From Anthostomella pinea (lineage: Eukaryota > Ascomycota > Sordariomycetes > Xylariales > Xylariaceae): a stretch of DNA of 64,000 bases. Both the position numbers and the translations under genes were made by a program. Under the pieces are notes generated by a model, which ran no database searches, had not been told where the DNA came from, and worked only from the letters and a program-made list of their open reading frames with translations. The stretch is from NCBI GenBank assembly GCA_963556695.1, contig CAUWAG010000004.1:1984001-2048000 (forward strand). Direction: 5' to 3'. Of the stretch, positions 46,376 through 57,193 are shown one piece after another; position 1 is the first letter of the stretch, and every line of letters begins with the position of its first letter.

Positions 46376-47426
46376 TCACGTCGAAGTTGTCGACTTCCTG
46401 CCAAATTTAGGCAACTTGTAGCCTCTCATTTCGGAGGTCTCTTCAGTTTGGGTTCTCCCACCTTTCCGCCCTGTGCGTATGTCACGGCGAGAGGTGCAGC
46501 AACATCCCATTCCAGCATGGATGAAGAAGCTCAGCACAGTAAACAACGTCGCGATCCACATGAACACGAGCATCTTGATCCCGACATCGGCCTTGATGTT
46601 CAAGTCCGACTGACTCGACAACGCATACTTGAAGACAATCGACATGGCAGTGCCGAGGGCCGAAGCTACCAGGACTAGCAGCGCGACGAGGAAGGACACT
46701 ATGCTGTACGGCAGACTCCACCACCGCGAGCGAATCACGACAGGAGTCGCCAACATGAGGATGAAACTCAGCACGAGCCCAGCCATGAAGAAGCCGAACA
46801 TGATGTGCGAGGCGATACGAAGGATCCTGAGGATGTCGTTTACTTCCGAGGGTAGCGCAATCGAAGCTCCAGCGAAGAGCTCACTCAAAAGGACCGCCAC
46901 AGGGTTGAACCAGAACGAGGAACTCGACTTCGAGCAGTGGGTGATCCCACTGATAGCTACGTTAGCATGTGTTCATCACGGCAACGCTGGACGCATGGTA
47001 CATACTCGGTCAGGTAGCCTTCGCAATAGTTCCACAATCCGACCTGATAGAAATCATGGAGCCCCAATGTTCGCGCGATGGAGTTTTGCAGCGTCAGGGT
47101 GGGCGGTACGGATTGTGGGAGGATGTCGGCTAGGTTGAGCTTGAAGAAGTAGATGTCGCCCAAGACTCGTGAGCCGCTGGTGTTTCCTATCTCGACCTGT
47201 ACAGAGATCCGGTTAGTCCTGTTTTACAGATAGTTGAGGTCGACCAGTCCTCTCTTACCAAAATCAGGAAAACGAAAGCAATGAGGTAGAAGAAGCTGGC
47301 CACCCATATGGCATGGCGTCTGGTGCTTGTTCCCCTCTTCACTGCGGCTTGGTTTTCGGCCAGTGGATGGCTATCCTTCTCGACGTCGGGAGATATGGAG
47401 GCATTCTGTCGCTTTCGAAATCCCAT
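46376..47426 (-). CDS. SUR7/PalI-family plasma membrane protein
   Basis: Four-helix cortical membrane protein of the SUR7/PalI group (eisosomes, or pH signalling). Three exons: 47426-47259, 47196-47006 and 46949-46376 (introns 47197-47258 and 46950-47005, the second with a GCTAAC branch site), total 310 residues. Helix 1 (IWVASFFYLIAFVFLIL) follows a charged N-terminus. The extracellular loop has the family signature LGLHDFYQVGLWNYCEGY and a later Cys (THCSKSSSSFWFNP). Three more helices follow (around ILRIASHIMFGFFMAGLVLS, LPYSIVSFLVALLVLVASAL, MLVFMWIATLFTVLSFFI) and a basic tail. Whether it acts like SUR7 or PalI cannot be told from sequence. Confidence 0.88.
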
Positions 47427-48770
47427 GGTGGAAACAGGGACGGCAGAGTCGGGAAAGTGGAGGAATCCTGAGGCCCTGATCTCGAGGCTCTTTCCGCTGC
47501 TGTGCCTTCAAGCGTGATGGCGGAAGAGCATAGGGGACCAGGCTGGGACTTGTTAGAGTTGTCGAGGGTTCATGGAGCAGGAAACATTGGGAACGAAACA
47601 CGTCGATTCCACTAACAATAAGTTTGGATCAACGATGCGATCAGCAAGGATGCAGAGGAGTCCAGATCTGGGCCTTAGCGATGGCGCATCTGGGCCTTCT
47701 CCCACCGTCCACGCTTCGATGATTCGACGTCATCACTCATCAGGCACGCGACGAGAGCCCAAGTACCTGGCAAGTACCTGCACAGGTAATTGAGCAGGCC
47801 TCGCTCGCTGCCGGATGCCGGCAGACTATCCTGACTAATAATACGACTATTGGGTGGAAGTCGCAAGGATACAAGCGCAGGATCCGGGAGGACCGGGGAG
47901 GCTTGTCATTTCGAAACGCCTCTGCTGATTCAAGTGGTGCCGAGTGCCTGGAACTCTATTTCTCATCAACCACGTGCAGCTTGCCGGGAATCGTTCTGTT
48001 CGCCTCGTCTACAAAAGTACGATGAATTGAGAGATTATTTGCCTAGGTTCTGCATGGATTTCTGATCATTGCATGTCGGTAAGGAAAACAGCAGTTCAAA
48101 ACCTTGGAAACTACAAAGCACTAACATTTCTTTAGTACTGCGCCGTTCGCGCAATATTTCAAGAACTAGGTCCCCTAGAGGCTAGCATGGGGACTGATTC
48201 TGCCACTGACGTCAGAAGTGACTGCCAGCTCACCGGGCCCCGGTTACGGTTGCCCCGATGCCCGTGATGCCCATGATGCCCACGCTCGTTGATGCCTTCC
48301 CTGGAAGATTATGGTGGTCAGGCTATGCTACCCATGGCAATGATGGGGCACAGGGGCAATGCTAGTCGAAACGGTGACTGCACAGCCCACCCGCGACTGC
48401 CCCTTTTCCTGGTGTTTGCGCAGCTGGGCGTCGCCGTTGTTGCCGTTGTCTTGTCATGGCACATTAGGTAAGAAACCTTTGGTCACTAGGTTAGCCCATG
48501 CGCTCGACCGGCAAGTAGATTGCAAGTACTCCCAAGTACCTCGACGCCGCTGCGACGTCTGGATCGATCGTCAGGGTCGATGACCAGGGGAGGAGAGCGA
48601 CTTCATGACTTTTTCGACTTGCACACGCAGACAAGGCGGTTTGTTCTCCTCCTTCACCCAAGACCAAGACCATCTGGATATCGTGTGTCTGTGTCTGTCC
48701 TCAGCCGGCCTCGATCCTGTGTCTGATTGAAGCCTCACGAGCAACGAGTAACGAGTCACGAGTGTCACCT
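47427..48770. other. intergenic, divergent promoter region
   Basis: 1.3 kb between the divergent SUR7-like and PLC-like genes. No coding sequence is recognised. A CGAGTAACGAGTCACGAGTG run lies just before the start at 48771. Confidence 0.5.
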
Positions 48771-50196
48771 ATGGCTCGATGTTTAGCAACCTGGTCTCTA
48801 CTGGCCGTTGCCAGCACTGTTACTGTTGCGCAGACCACCATCAGTGATGATCGGACTACCGCGACCGGTACCACCATCAGCGTCAGTGAAGTCGCAACGC
48901 CTTCTGGTGCCTACCAGTCATATTCGTCCCAGATCACCCTCGATACCACAGACTTGGGATCCATAACCACCGGCGACGGCACAAGCTCCACATTCACCGA
49001 CAATGCAACCCAATCGACCGGACAATCGACAGTAAAGACGTCGGCCACCGACACCGTCACGTTCTTGACCGGTGCTGCAGGCACTTCAACCACGAGGATA
49101 GGCAACTTCTCGACATCAGCAGCAACGTCTGCTGCGCCGACCGTCACCAACACCCAGCCGTGCAACAACTACCCCGAGTTCTGTGCACGGAAGTACAGCA
49201 ACATCACCGAGATCTCCTGCCACAACTCGCCCTTCGTACAAACCAACAACCTGGCTGCAAACCAGCAGTATGACGTTACGCTACAACTAGATGACGGCGT
49301 GCGCTTCTTGCAAGCCCAGATACAATGGCCGACAAACGCGACATCCGGAGATGCGCCGCACTTCTGCCACACAAGTTGCGATATTCTTGACGCCGGGCCC
49401 ATCACGGACTGGCTCACCAGTGTCAAGGACTGGGTAGCCGCGCATCCATACGATGTTGTCACCATTCTTCTGGGCAACGGAAACTAGTCAGTCATCCATC
49501 TGTTACTCTGCTCCCGGACAATTACGCTGACCCGATGGCAGCTCCATCCCTTCCATGTATGTGCCATTCATCGAACAGACCGGAATCCTCCGGTACATCT
49601 ACACGCCTCCCGTCGTCCCAATGACCTTGGGCGACTGGCCTACACTGACCGAGATGATCTTGGGAGGTAAACGGGTTGTGATGTTCATGGACTACATGGC
49701 GAACCAAACCGAATATCCCTGGCTGCAGGACGAGTTCGGATCCATGTGGGAGACGCCCTTCGACCCTACGAACCAGACCTTCCCCTGCGATGTTGCCCGG
49801 CCTCCCAATCTGTCCCACAACGACACCATGAACCGCATGAGCCTCATCAACCACAACCTGAACCTTCCGCTCAACATCCTGGGCGCCTCCATGCTGGTAC
49901 CCGCCCGAACCGAGCTGAACGTGACGAACAACGTGACAGGCTACGGCAGTCTGGGCCTCGCGGCGGACACTTGCGTCGGCGAGTGGGCAAAGGCGCCCAA
50001 CTTCCTCAATGTGGACTACTATAATGACGGCGGGTTCCCGGGTTCCGTCTTTGAGGTCGCTGCAAAGATGAACAATGTCACGTACAACCGCAAGTGCTGC
50101 GGCGTGTCGACGAGCGGCGCTGCGAGGCACGTTCTCGGCGGTAGCGGTGTAGCGTATGCGATGGGCATCCTTGCACTGTCCTGGGCGTTGCTGTAA
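48771..50196 (+). CDS. GPI-anchored PLC-like phosphodiesterase
   Basis: Exons 48771-49486 and 49542-50196 (intron 49487-49541, GTCAGT...GGCAG) give 456 residues. The start at 48771 gives a signal peptide (MARCLATWSLLAVASTVTVA). A Ser/Thr-rich stalk (residues about 22-120) precedes a PLC-like TIM-barrel domain of the PI-PLC X type: ITEISCHNSPFV with the first catalytic His, FCHTSCDILDAG with the second, VVTILLGNGN, GKRVVMFMDYMANQ and PNFLNVDYYNDG. The C-terminus (SGAARHVLGGSGVAYAMGIL...) looks like a GPI-attachment signal. Many N-glycosylation sites. Probably a cell-wall or membrane-surface enzyme; whether it hydrolyses phosphoinositides is not known for this fungal group. Confidence 0.87.
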
Positions 50197-51235
50197 TGAA
50201 CGACGTGGAATTCTGGCGTTACTGGCAGGCGAGCAGATAGATTCTTGGGATTAGCAGCATCATATAGGCGGCATTTGGGGTTAACTTTTGGTAAATAGAC
50301 GGAAAGTATTTCATGGCATCAGATAACTCGAATTTTACCCGTTCTAGGAGGATCCCACCCTACTAGATTGCCCTGTGTTCTTGTTCGTAGTACATTTTCC
50401 AAAGGCACCTCATTTGTTTATTTCCCTTCTCTTAAAGAGACTAATAAGCAGTACATGAAGAGCTGGAGATGAAGCATACTCGCCAGCCACCTAATGCTCG
50501 CTACTGATATACCAGCCGGTAGTATGCTCTGCCGTGAGTTCTTCTTCCTACCTCCCACCTCCCACCTCCCCACGTTATACGTTCGTGTTCCTGTTGTTGG
50601 TTGCTGCAGGTATCAGACCTGCGGTGGGACACCTCCTCCCCCCTTTAGCCGCTGCCTCCGCTCACTGTAATAGGGGCCCAACAGCCAGCTTATTGATACC
50701 ACGTGTCCACCAGAATAGCTTCCGGCAAGCGCACGGGCCTACAACATCTAAATAGATCTTCTGGCGGCGCGCCATGCGGTACGTTGGAACGCGAGGGTGT
50801 GGGGACGAGAAATAAGATAAGGGGGGAGGGTCATACCGTGTTCAGCAGCAGCTGATATCGTGTTGATAATCGAGACTCTCCATGCCTTTCTCTTCTAGTA
50901 TGAAGGCGTCGAGGTCAACCTGCTGCTAGTCGAGGGTGAAAGGGGTGAAGCTGGGGGTACCTAAGGGCCCTTCGGCCTCTCAGTCACGGAGACGGTAAAC
51001 GAGAATCTGCGTTGTGCATGTTGATGATTACCCACTGGACATCAACGCACAATCAGGGCACCAAGAAAACAGTGGTTTTTCTCCGGGGCTACTATCTTCC
51101 ACAATTCGATATCGTCAAGTAGCTAGCTACATGAATGAGTACCACCGAATAGTCTCGGCGATGCTGTCGTCCACGTCAATCCTTTCACACTCTCCTCACC
51201 TCACATCCCATCTCCATCCCCCACAACGACGCCCA
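50197..51235. other. intergenic
   Basis: About 1 kb between convergent genes, with a pyrimidine-rich repeat CCTCCCACCTCCCACCTCCC near 50551-50571. No gene is recognised. Confidence 0.5.
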
Positions 51236-51673
51236 TCACCCCGTCACACTCCCATGATAAGGAAACAAACACCCAACCCTCAAGCCCTCCTCCCCATCCC
51301 CGCCCCCATCCCCACCGCTGCTCTCAAACTTCCCCAGATCCCAACACCCGCCAGGCATCTCGCCCATCAGGATCCCAGCACACATTGGCCGCCCGTCGTC
51401 GGACTCGCTGTAATCGCTGAACACCTGCCAGAGGGCGACGGGGTCATTTGGGGGGGTGGCGGTGTCGATGGCGCGCGTGAGGTTGCTGACTTGGATGATG
51501 GAGGCGTTGTGCGCGATCATGATGGGGCTCGCGCACACGGTGGAGCTGTACTCGTTGGCGCGCCACTGGGTGTCGTACGGGGGGAAGATGGGGTTGGCGT
51601 TGGCGCTGGTGAGGTGGAGGAGGAGGATGGCCGTCGTGGTGGTGGCGGCTGTGAGGGAGTTGGGGACTTGCAT
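51236..51673 (-). CDS. small secreted protein, function unknown
   Basis: Single exon, 145 residues, starting MQVPNSLTAATTTTAILLLH at 51673, with a clear signal peptide and probable cleavage after SANA. The mature part has four Cys (STVC, RPMC, GGCW, RVGC), two N-glycosylation sites and a Gly/Asp-rich run before the end (KFESSGGDGGGDGEEGLRVG). The ORF is open further upstream, but a TATA box about 135 bp upstream of this ATG supports this start. I do not recognise the family. Size and Cys content fit a secreted effector-like or cell-surface protein, which is an inference. Confidence 0.65.
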   Translation of the reverse strand: MQVPNSLTAATTTTAILLLHLTSANANPIFPPYDTQWRANEYSSTVCASPIMIAHNASIIQVSNLTRAIDTATPPNDPVALWQVFSDYSESDDGRPMCAGILMGEMPGGCWDLGKFESSGGDGGGDGEEGLRVGCLFPYHGSVTG

Positions 51674-52261
51674 TCTGTCGGTGTTGAATGGGGTCGTTGA
51701 GTTTTGGAAGTGTGCAGGTTGGCTGAAACTGTGAGCAGAGTGCGTGACTGAGGTCGTGTGGTTGTTGCTTCGTGAGAAGGGCTGAGTTGTGCGGGAACAC
51801 GGAGTATTTATAGGAGGCATTGGCTGGTGAATGTCTCATACCTAACGTGCCACAACGATGCGTCACCGTCGCGGCACTTGTGACTTTCTAAAGAGGCGGA
51901 GTGATATCCGAGTACACCAGATATCATTGGCGTGATGTTTTTCTATATGAGTTGTTTGTCATGCTTGTAATCGGACGGATTAGAGATATATACAAGCACG
52001 CCCTCTTCTGACATCCCTTTCGATTGTACCCTCCAGTACCTGTGAGGCATGCATTCTACGAACAAAAGCCTCCCCCGCCTCATCCATCTGCATGCTATAG
52101 CTAGCCTACACAGGCACACAGACAACATCTTTTCCTTTTCTTCTCTTCTCTCCTCCTCCCTCACCTCCTCCTCACCTACATCCTTTTCGACCAGTCCTTC
52201 GTTCATCTGGGCGTCTACCGCTCTCACGTACTCCAAAGCCGGCCATCTATCCCGTATAACC
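51674..52261. other. intergenic, promoter of the small secreted protein
   Basis: This stretch lies between the secreted-protein start and the end of the amidohydrolase gene. A CT-rich run (52130-52180) is present. No coding sequence is recognised. Confidence 0.45.
51806..51815 (-). promoter_or_regulatory. TATA box of the small secreted protein gene
   Basis: The minus strand reads CCTATAAATACTCC here, about 135 bp upstream of the start at 51673. A clear TATA box suggests regulated expression. Confidence 0.55.
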
Positions 52262-53353
52262 TCACTGCTCGATGCCATAAGCCTTCAACGCCGTGCCTCC
52301 CCAAACCATACGCTTCTCCTCTTCCTCAAAAGACGCCATCCAGCAGAGGCGCTCCACGATCTTCTTCCACTTGGTCCACGCCCCGTCGCCAACCCCTACC
52401 GTGCACACCGGCCAATCACTGGCGAACATGATGCGCGAGGCACCGAATGACGCCACGAGGATCGTCATCCACGGCATGAGGGCGTCGAAGATGTCCTCGG
52501 CGGAGCGCTGCTTAAGCGAGTCTGGCATTTCAGGGAAGCCGCCTGATAACTTCATGTACGTCTTATTGCATTTGCTGAGAGTGTATATGGCCGTTCTCCA
52601 GGCGATGAATGAAGTGTCTGTGTGAGTGTTGTAGACCGTCAAGTCAGGCTTGCACATGTGATCTGTGGCATGTTAGTCCAGCGATTCTTGCAGTAAAGGT
52701 TGAGGTAAAAGCTCACTGATGATGAAGACCACCTTCTGCTCCTCGGGTACGCCGTCGTGGGCGCGATCGATCATCTCAACAACCTCCTCAAGCTGGGCTC
52801 TGCCACGGTTGTGTTGGTCGACACCGAGGTCAAAGACGAATCCCTTCCGACCTAGGAACTTCAAACTCTCGATGAAGTTATCCTGGAGCATGGTCCCCTT
52901 GGGCTTGTCCTGCAGGAGATACCGGAACCCTCTGACCTTGGGCCAGCTATCCCCGGCCTCCTTCTTCACCATGTCGATGTACTTCTCCATGACCACAGCC
53001 CCACTCGGCAACGGGGCCCAGGGGATGAAAGCCGTGCACATCGCGGCATCCTCCTTGGTGTGGCCCTCGCCGTCTTTTGGTTGGCCGGCGATGATACGCT
53101 TCAGCCACGAGACCTCCATGAGCGGGTATTTCCACCCGCTGCCATCCTTCACGCCGGACTCCAGGTCGTTCTTGCGGTCTGTCTCCACGAAGATGAAGCC
53201 CTGGGGTTTGGAGTCACCGGTGGCGGTATTGTACTCCTCGAGCGAGTGCTGCTTCGCCAATGGGTGTTCTGGTGTGCACCATGCCAGCGTCGAGATCTCA
53301 GCTTCGGGGTACAGATGGATGTGGGCGTCGATGATGGGGATGTCTGCTGCCAT
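52262..53353 (-). CDS. amidohydrolase 2-family (TIM-barrel) metal-dependent hydrolase
   Basis: Exons 53353-52717 and 52662-52262 (intron 52663-52716, GTGAGC...CCACAG) give 345 residues. The family hydrolyses lactones or C-C bonds in aromatic or sugar-acid catabolism. Metal-binding residues are visible: HxH at residues 11-13 (IIDAHIHLYP), the His in VFIINHMCKPDL, which is formed across the splice junction, and the final Asp in MFASDWPVC. No signal peptide. The substrate cannot be told; L-rhamnono-gamma-lactonase-like and muconolactone-type hydrolases are the closest relatives by motif pattern. Confidence 0.9.
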
Positions 53354-54080
53354 CTTGACGGTTGTGGGTCGTGTGTCCTGGATCTGAAGTGGTCACAATG
53401 CGGTTCTGAAAAGCTAGATAGCAATCAAAACAAACAACGGAACTGGAGTAGAAGTGACGTCGTTTCCTGTGTGTTGGTGAATGAGAAACGAAGCTCGTTG
53501 ATGAGAGGAAGCTCCATGCACTCGGAGAAGCTCAGGCGGGTACTACCTACTACCCCGCCATTGACTGAGCTCGATTCCCGATGCCCACTATTATTACCCC
53601 TGAGACTGGATGAGACATCCCTTATCCAGCCCCACTTGCCGCCGGTGAAGATCGTCCAACAGCAGCATCGTTTGAGGTTGAAACTCGTCAGATTGAAAAG
53701 TTTATTGAGGTAACACATGCCTTCCAGGTTGGCAAGCTGTGAGGAAGACGAACCCTGTTACATCATCGTGACTCGGTAACTTCAGGTACTACTGGAAATT
53801 TGCACCCGAGCATAAAAGCGTGTAGAGCATGGTGTACAAGACGATCACAGCACATGTAGAACAAAGTCAGAAGTTCCGATCAGCAGGCGAAACTCATGTC
53901 CACGGTACTTAATTGCAAGGGGTATCATCCGATCTACCAAACGCCAAACGTGCGAGAGAAACCGCCCATATCCATGAGATTCCAACCACTGTCGTGACCG
54001 AAATTTTCATGTGTGAGATGGAAAGATGCCCAGGTCCGTCTTGCAGCTCGTACAGAACATGTCTTGGACCGCGTCTACTA
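53354..54080. other. intergenic
   Basis: This stretch lies upstream of the amidohydrolase and downstream of ALG13. It should contain the amidohydrolase promoter. No gene is recognised. Confidence 0.5.
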
Positions 54081-55603
54081 CTACTCGGCGTGGAGACCAG
54101 ACAGCTCAGGGTTCTTCTTCTGCATGGACTCATCATCTTCCTCCCGCTCCTCAGGCATCTGCTGGAGACCCTGTCGGGGACCCGGCTGCTGCGCCTGGCC
54201 TCCTTGGGGCATGTTGTCCGAGATGGCGCCCCAGAGCCCGTCCTGGTAGGCAGAGTCGGCGGGAGGCTGCGGAGGCCAGTTCTTGGGGGAGTGACCATCG
54301 ACGTACTTGAGAGCCGTAGCGACGCAGCTGAAGGGAGGCTTTTGTCAGTAATGGATCTTCAATATGACAAGATGAGGTTGATGACTGAAATGAGGAAGTG
54401 ATGACATACCCAAGCCTGGCGTGAATACAGTATCCCTTGCGTTGCATCTCCTCGGCAATTTCCTCCTGATGGTTGTCCATGAGCGTGGGGTTGGCGACCG
54501 CAATGACCTTGGTGTCGAAGTGTAGGGCGTCCATGATACTACCAGCACCTGTGATGGAAGTCAGCCAATATTCGACACCGTGTCATGTCATACACCCAGT
54601 TTGCGTACGACCAGGGATAGACCCACCAGCATGGGTGATGATGACTCCCATGCCGCGCATTCCTCTCGCGTCGGAGTCACCGCGAGCAGCCTGGCGCATA
54701 TACGTCTTGATATCGGAGGTGAAGCCGAACGAGCGGATCTTGATTCCGTACGTTGCGTAGCCCAGCTTCTTGACAAGATCCACAAAGTAGTCGCGGTCGC
54801 CGCCACACTGCACGACGAGGTCGGTGTAGCCGAGGGCCTGCAGCATCATGAGGAACTCGGGGGTAATGACCTCTTCGAGAAGAGCTCTGAAGCTGGCCGT
54901 GGCGCCGGTGGTGACGAAGGCGGTGCGTGACTTCCACTTTGACTTGTCCTCCTTGGCGGGGTCGGTCATGACGCGAGGATCGTCGGCCTCGTTCCTGGGG
55001 TATTTGGGCGCCATTGCTTTGGCTTTCATGCAGGCGTCGTGGGCCCTTGCATAAGCTTGAAGTTCCGCGATATCCTTGCGCAGTGTCTTGAGGAACTGGC
55101 CTTGTCTGGATAGTATAGTCTCCAGGCTCTGCTGGGTCGTCTGGTATTCGCGGCGTGCCTCCAGCTCGGCTCTGACACTTTCTTCAAGTGCCTGAACCAA
55201 GGAAGCGAAGATAGGGTGGCGGTTGGCGACGGGATTGGCCCTGATTTCGAAGAAGAATTGGCTGACTTGGTACCAAGTATGGGGGATTGGAAGGCTTGGA
55301 TAGCCTGGCGCGGGGTGATCAGACTGCTCAATGATGTCAATCAGCTTGATCAGCTCCTTGTCATTGGCGAGATTCGCTTCATAGCAATTCACGAGGGGTT
55401 TGACGATGGAATTGCCGTAGGAGGGATTGCCCTTGTATCGTGCAAGGACACCGCGGGCGGCGACTTGTTCGGCCCACGGAGCAGGAGGAGGCTGGGAAGT
55501 CAGCGTGGTCAAGCTGAGGTGTCAAGCTGTCAAGCTTCCAGATGGAAACAAAGAACAGGAGTCGAGAGCTGCACGCTCGTGAACGCGGGGGAGAGCTTAC
55601 CAT
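54081..55603 (-). CDS. ALG13: ALG13-type UDP-GlcNAc transferase subunit with an N-terminal extension
   Basis: ALG13 is the catalytic cytosolic half of the ALG13-ALG14 enzyme that adds the second GlcNAc to dolichol-PP-GlcNAc. Four exons: 55603-55601 (only the ATG), 55491-54627, 54548-54410 and 54327-54081 (introns 55492-55600, 54549-54626 and 54328-54409), total 417 residues. Residues about 190-355 are the ALG13 domain: TAFVTTGATASFRALLEEV, LVVQCGGDRDYF, then GVIITHAGAGSIMDAL, ANPTLMDNHQEEIAEEM and the end VATALKYVDG. A Pro/Gln-rich tail of about 60 residues follows. Residues 1-160 are an unrelated helical, partly coiled-coil domain (APWAEQVAARGVLARYKGN, ELEARREYQTTQQSLETI) that I do not recognise. 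Stand-alone ALG13 is about 200 residues, so this is a fusion or an extended form. An internal ATG at residue 176 (MTDPAKEDKSKWKSR) could yield the short form. Confidence 0.85.
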
Positions 55604-55951
55604 GATGGCGCTAGCGTGACGCTAGAGTAACGCTAGCAGGGGCTGGTGCAGTGGCTCCCGAAGGGGACGTGAGCTCGGATGATTGTCGGAGCGCGAGAAT
55701 GTTGTTCCGGAAAGAAAGGATTGGGGTTGAAAGTGTTCCGAGCGCGAGAATTTATGGTGTGTGGGATGGGCAGAAAGCGTGGCTCTGATTGGCCAGAGCC
55801 AAGAGCTTCTGCAACCAATCAGCCATAGCTCCGGGCGGCTGGGCTCCGCTAAGTTTTATCTGCCCATGTGCAATGGAACTGAAGCTTGGAGATACTGAGC
55901 ATATCCACCTTCGACCATTGAGCAGATGCTGCTGGGCTGCCATTGATCGCC
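55604..55951. promoter_or_regulatory. bidirectional promoter with two CCAAT boxes
   Basis: 348 bp separate the ATGs of ALG13 (minus) and mS35 (plus). ATTGG at 55788-55792 and CCAAT at 55815-55819 lie 22 bp apart in opposite orientation near the centre. The word GAGCGCGAGAAT occurs twice (about 55689 and 55740). Three CGCTAG units at exact 11 bp spacing (55609, 55620 and 55631) sit in the ALG13 leader, just upstream of its ATG. Confidence 0.6.
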
Positions 55952-57193
55952 ATGGCCTCTGCAGTACAGTCACTGCGGCTATGTCTGCGCACTCTGAGCA
56001 GGCAAGCCCCAATACCCCGAAATACTGCCCCACGGATATGCATTTCTCCTCGACCCTTCTCCTCGACCCCTATGCAATGGCGTCCCGCGGCCGGGAAGGA
56101 CGAGATCGATGAGCTGGTAGACGACGAGGACATGAACGACGATGACGGCGGCGCCGACGCAGCCGAGATGGAGCGCGTCCTGCGTGGCATGGGAAGGGGC
56201 CGAGACAGCGAACTGGAGAACGTGACCCAGATGAACGAACGAATCCTAAACGACGCGGGTGAAGTCACCTCGGCCGCGCTGCGAGCCCCAAAGCTCAACA
56301 GGAGCCGCTCGTTCTGGAACGAAGACGAGGATGACACCGACCTGATCACCGACGAGATGGACGAGGACGAGTTCGACGAGGATGATATCATGAGCATGGC
56401 TCACGGCAAGCTCGAGGAGTTCCGCGAATACAGAGAGTTTGCCCGCATCGCAGCTTGGCAGATGCCGCTTCTGTCGAGTATGTCAACAATACCGAAAGGA
56501 GATTCGTCAGGCGCTGAAGGACGGTCCGCTGACATTGCAAATAGAACTGGCGAGACCATTCGAAGCCCCTACAGCGCAAGAGCCTCTACGATTCCGATAC
56601 ACTAGTTATATGGGAGAGTTTCATCCGGCAGAGAAGAAGGTCGTCGTCGAGTTCTCGCCGCGCGACATGCCGCTCAACGAAGCGCAACAGCTGAAGCTGA
56701 AGAAGCTTCTGGGACCCCGGTTCAACCCCGAGACCGAGATCGCCAAGATGAGCTGTGAGCAGTTTGAGCATCAGGCCCAGAACAAGCGATACCTTGGTGA
56801 TCTGGTAGATAGTCTGGTCGCACAAGCGAAGGTGAGATGGAAGTCCACACCCGGCTAATCAACTCGAATCCACTGACATCTTTGCCGCAGGACTCGAGCG
56901 ATATGTTTGACGATGTCCCATTAGACACACGGCATCACAAGTTCAAGGTCAAGCCCAAGTTCCCGAAGGAATGGCGCTTGACGGAGGAACGGAAGAAGTT
57001 GATCGAGGACACGAGACAGAAGTCCCTATTACTCGACCAGGCGAAGGAGGAGGAAGGCAAGCTGATCAACGGCACCGAGAAGATCGAGCTGTTCTTCAAC
57101 CCTCCCGCTCCCGAGCTCAAGGTCCCCGAGTACGTCAAGGCCAGGACGCTGCAACAACAACCACCCAAACTCGACCGATTTGCCAGGCGATAG
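55952..57193 (+). CDS. RSM24: mitochondrial small-subunit ribosomal protein mS35
   Basis: Component of the mitochondrial ribosome small subunit. Exons 55952-56477, 56545-56831 and 56891-57193 (introns 56478-56544 and 56832-56890) give 371 residues. The N-terminus (MASAVQSLRLCLRTLSRQAP) is a basic amphipathic targeting sequence. An acidic stretch follows, then the conserved mS35 core: EYREFARIAAWQMPLLSK joined across intron 1 to LARPFEAPTAQEPLRFRYTS, then VVVEFSPRDMPLNEAQQLKL and a GPRFNPETEIAKMSCEQFEH block. The exon 3 part (KFPKEWRLTEERKKLI) completes the family pattern. It shares a promoter region with ALG13. Confidence 0.92.

Noticed and set aside
52719..53713. Plus-strand ORFs over the amidohydrolase gene
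   Set aside because: They are antisense shadows; the minus strand encodes a complete metal-dependent hydrolase with a consistent splice junction.
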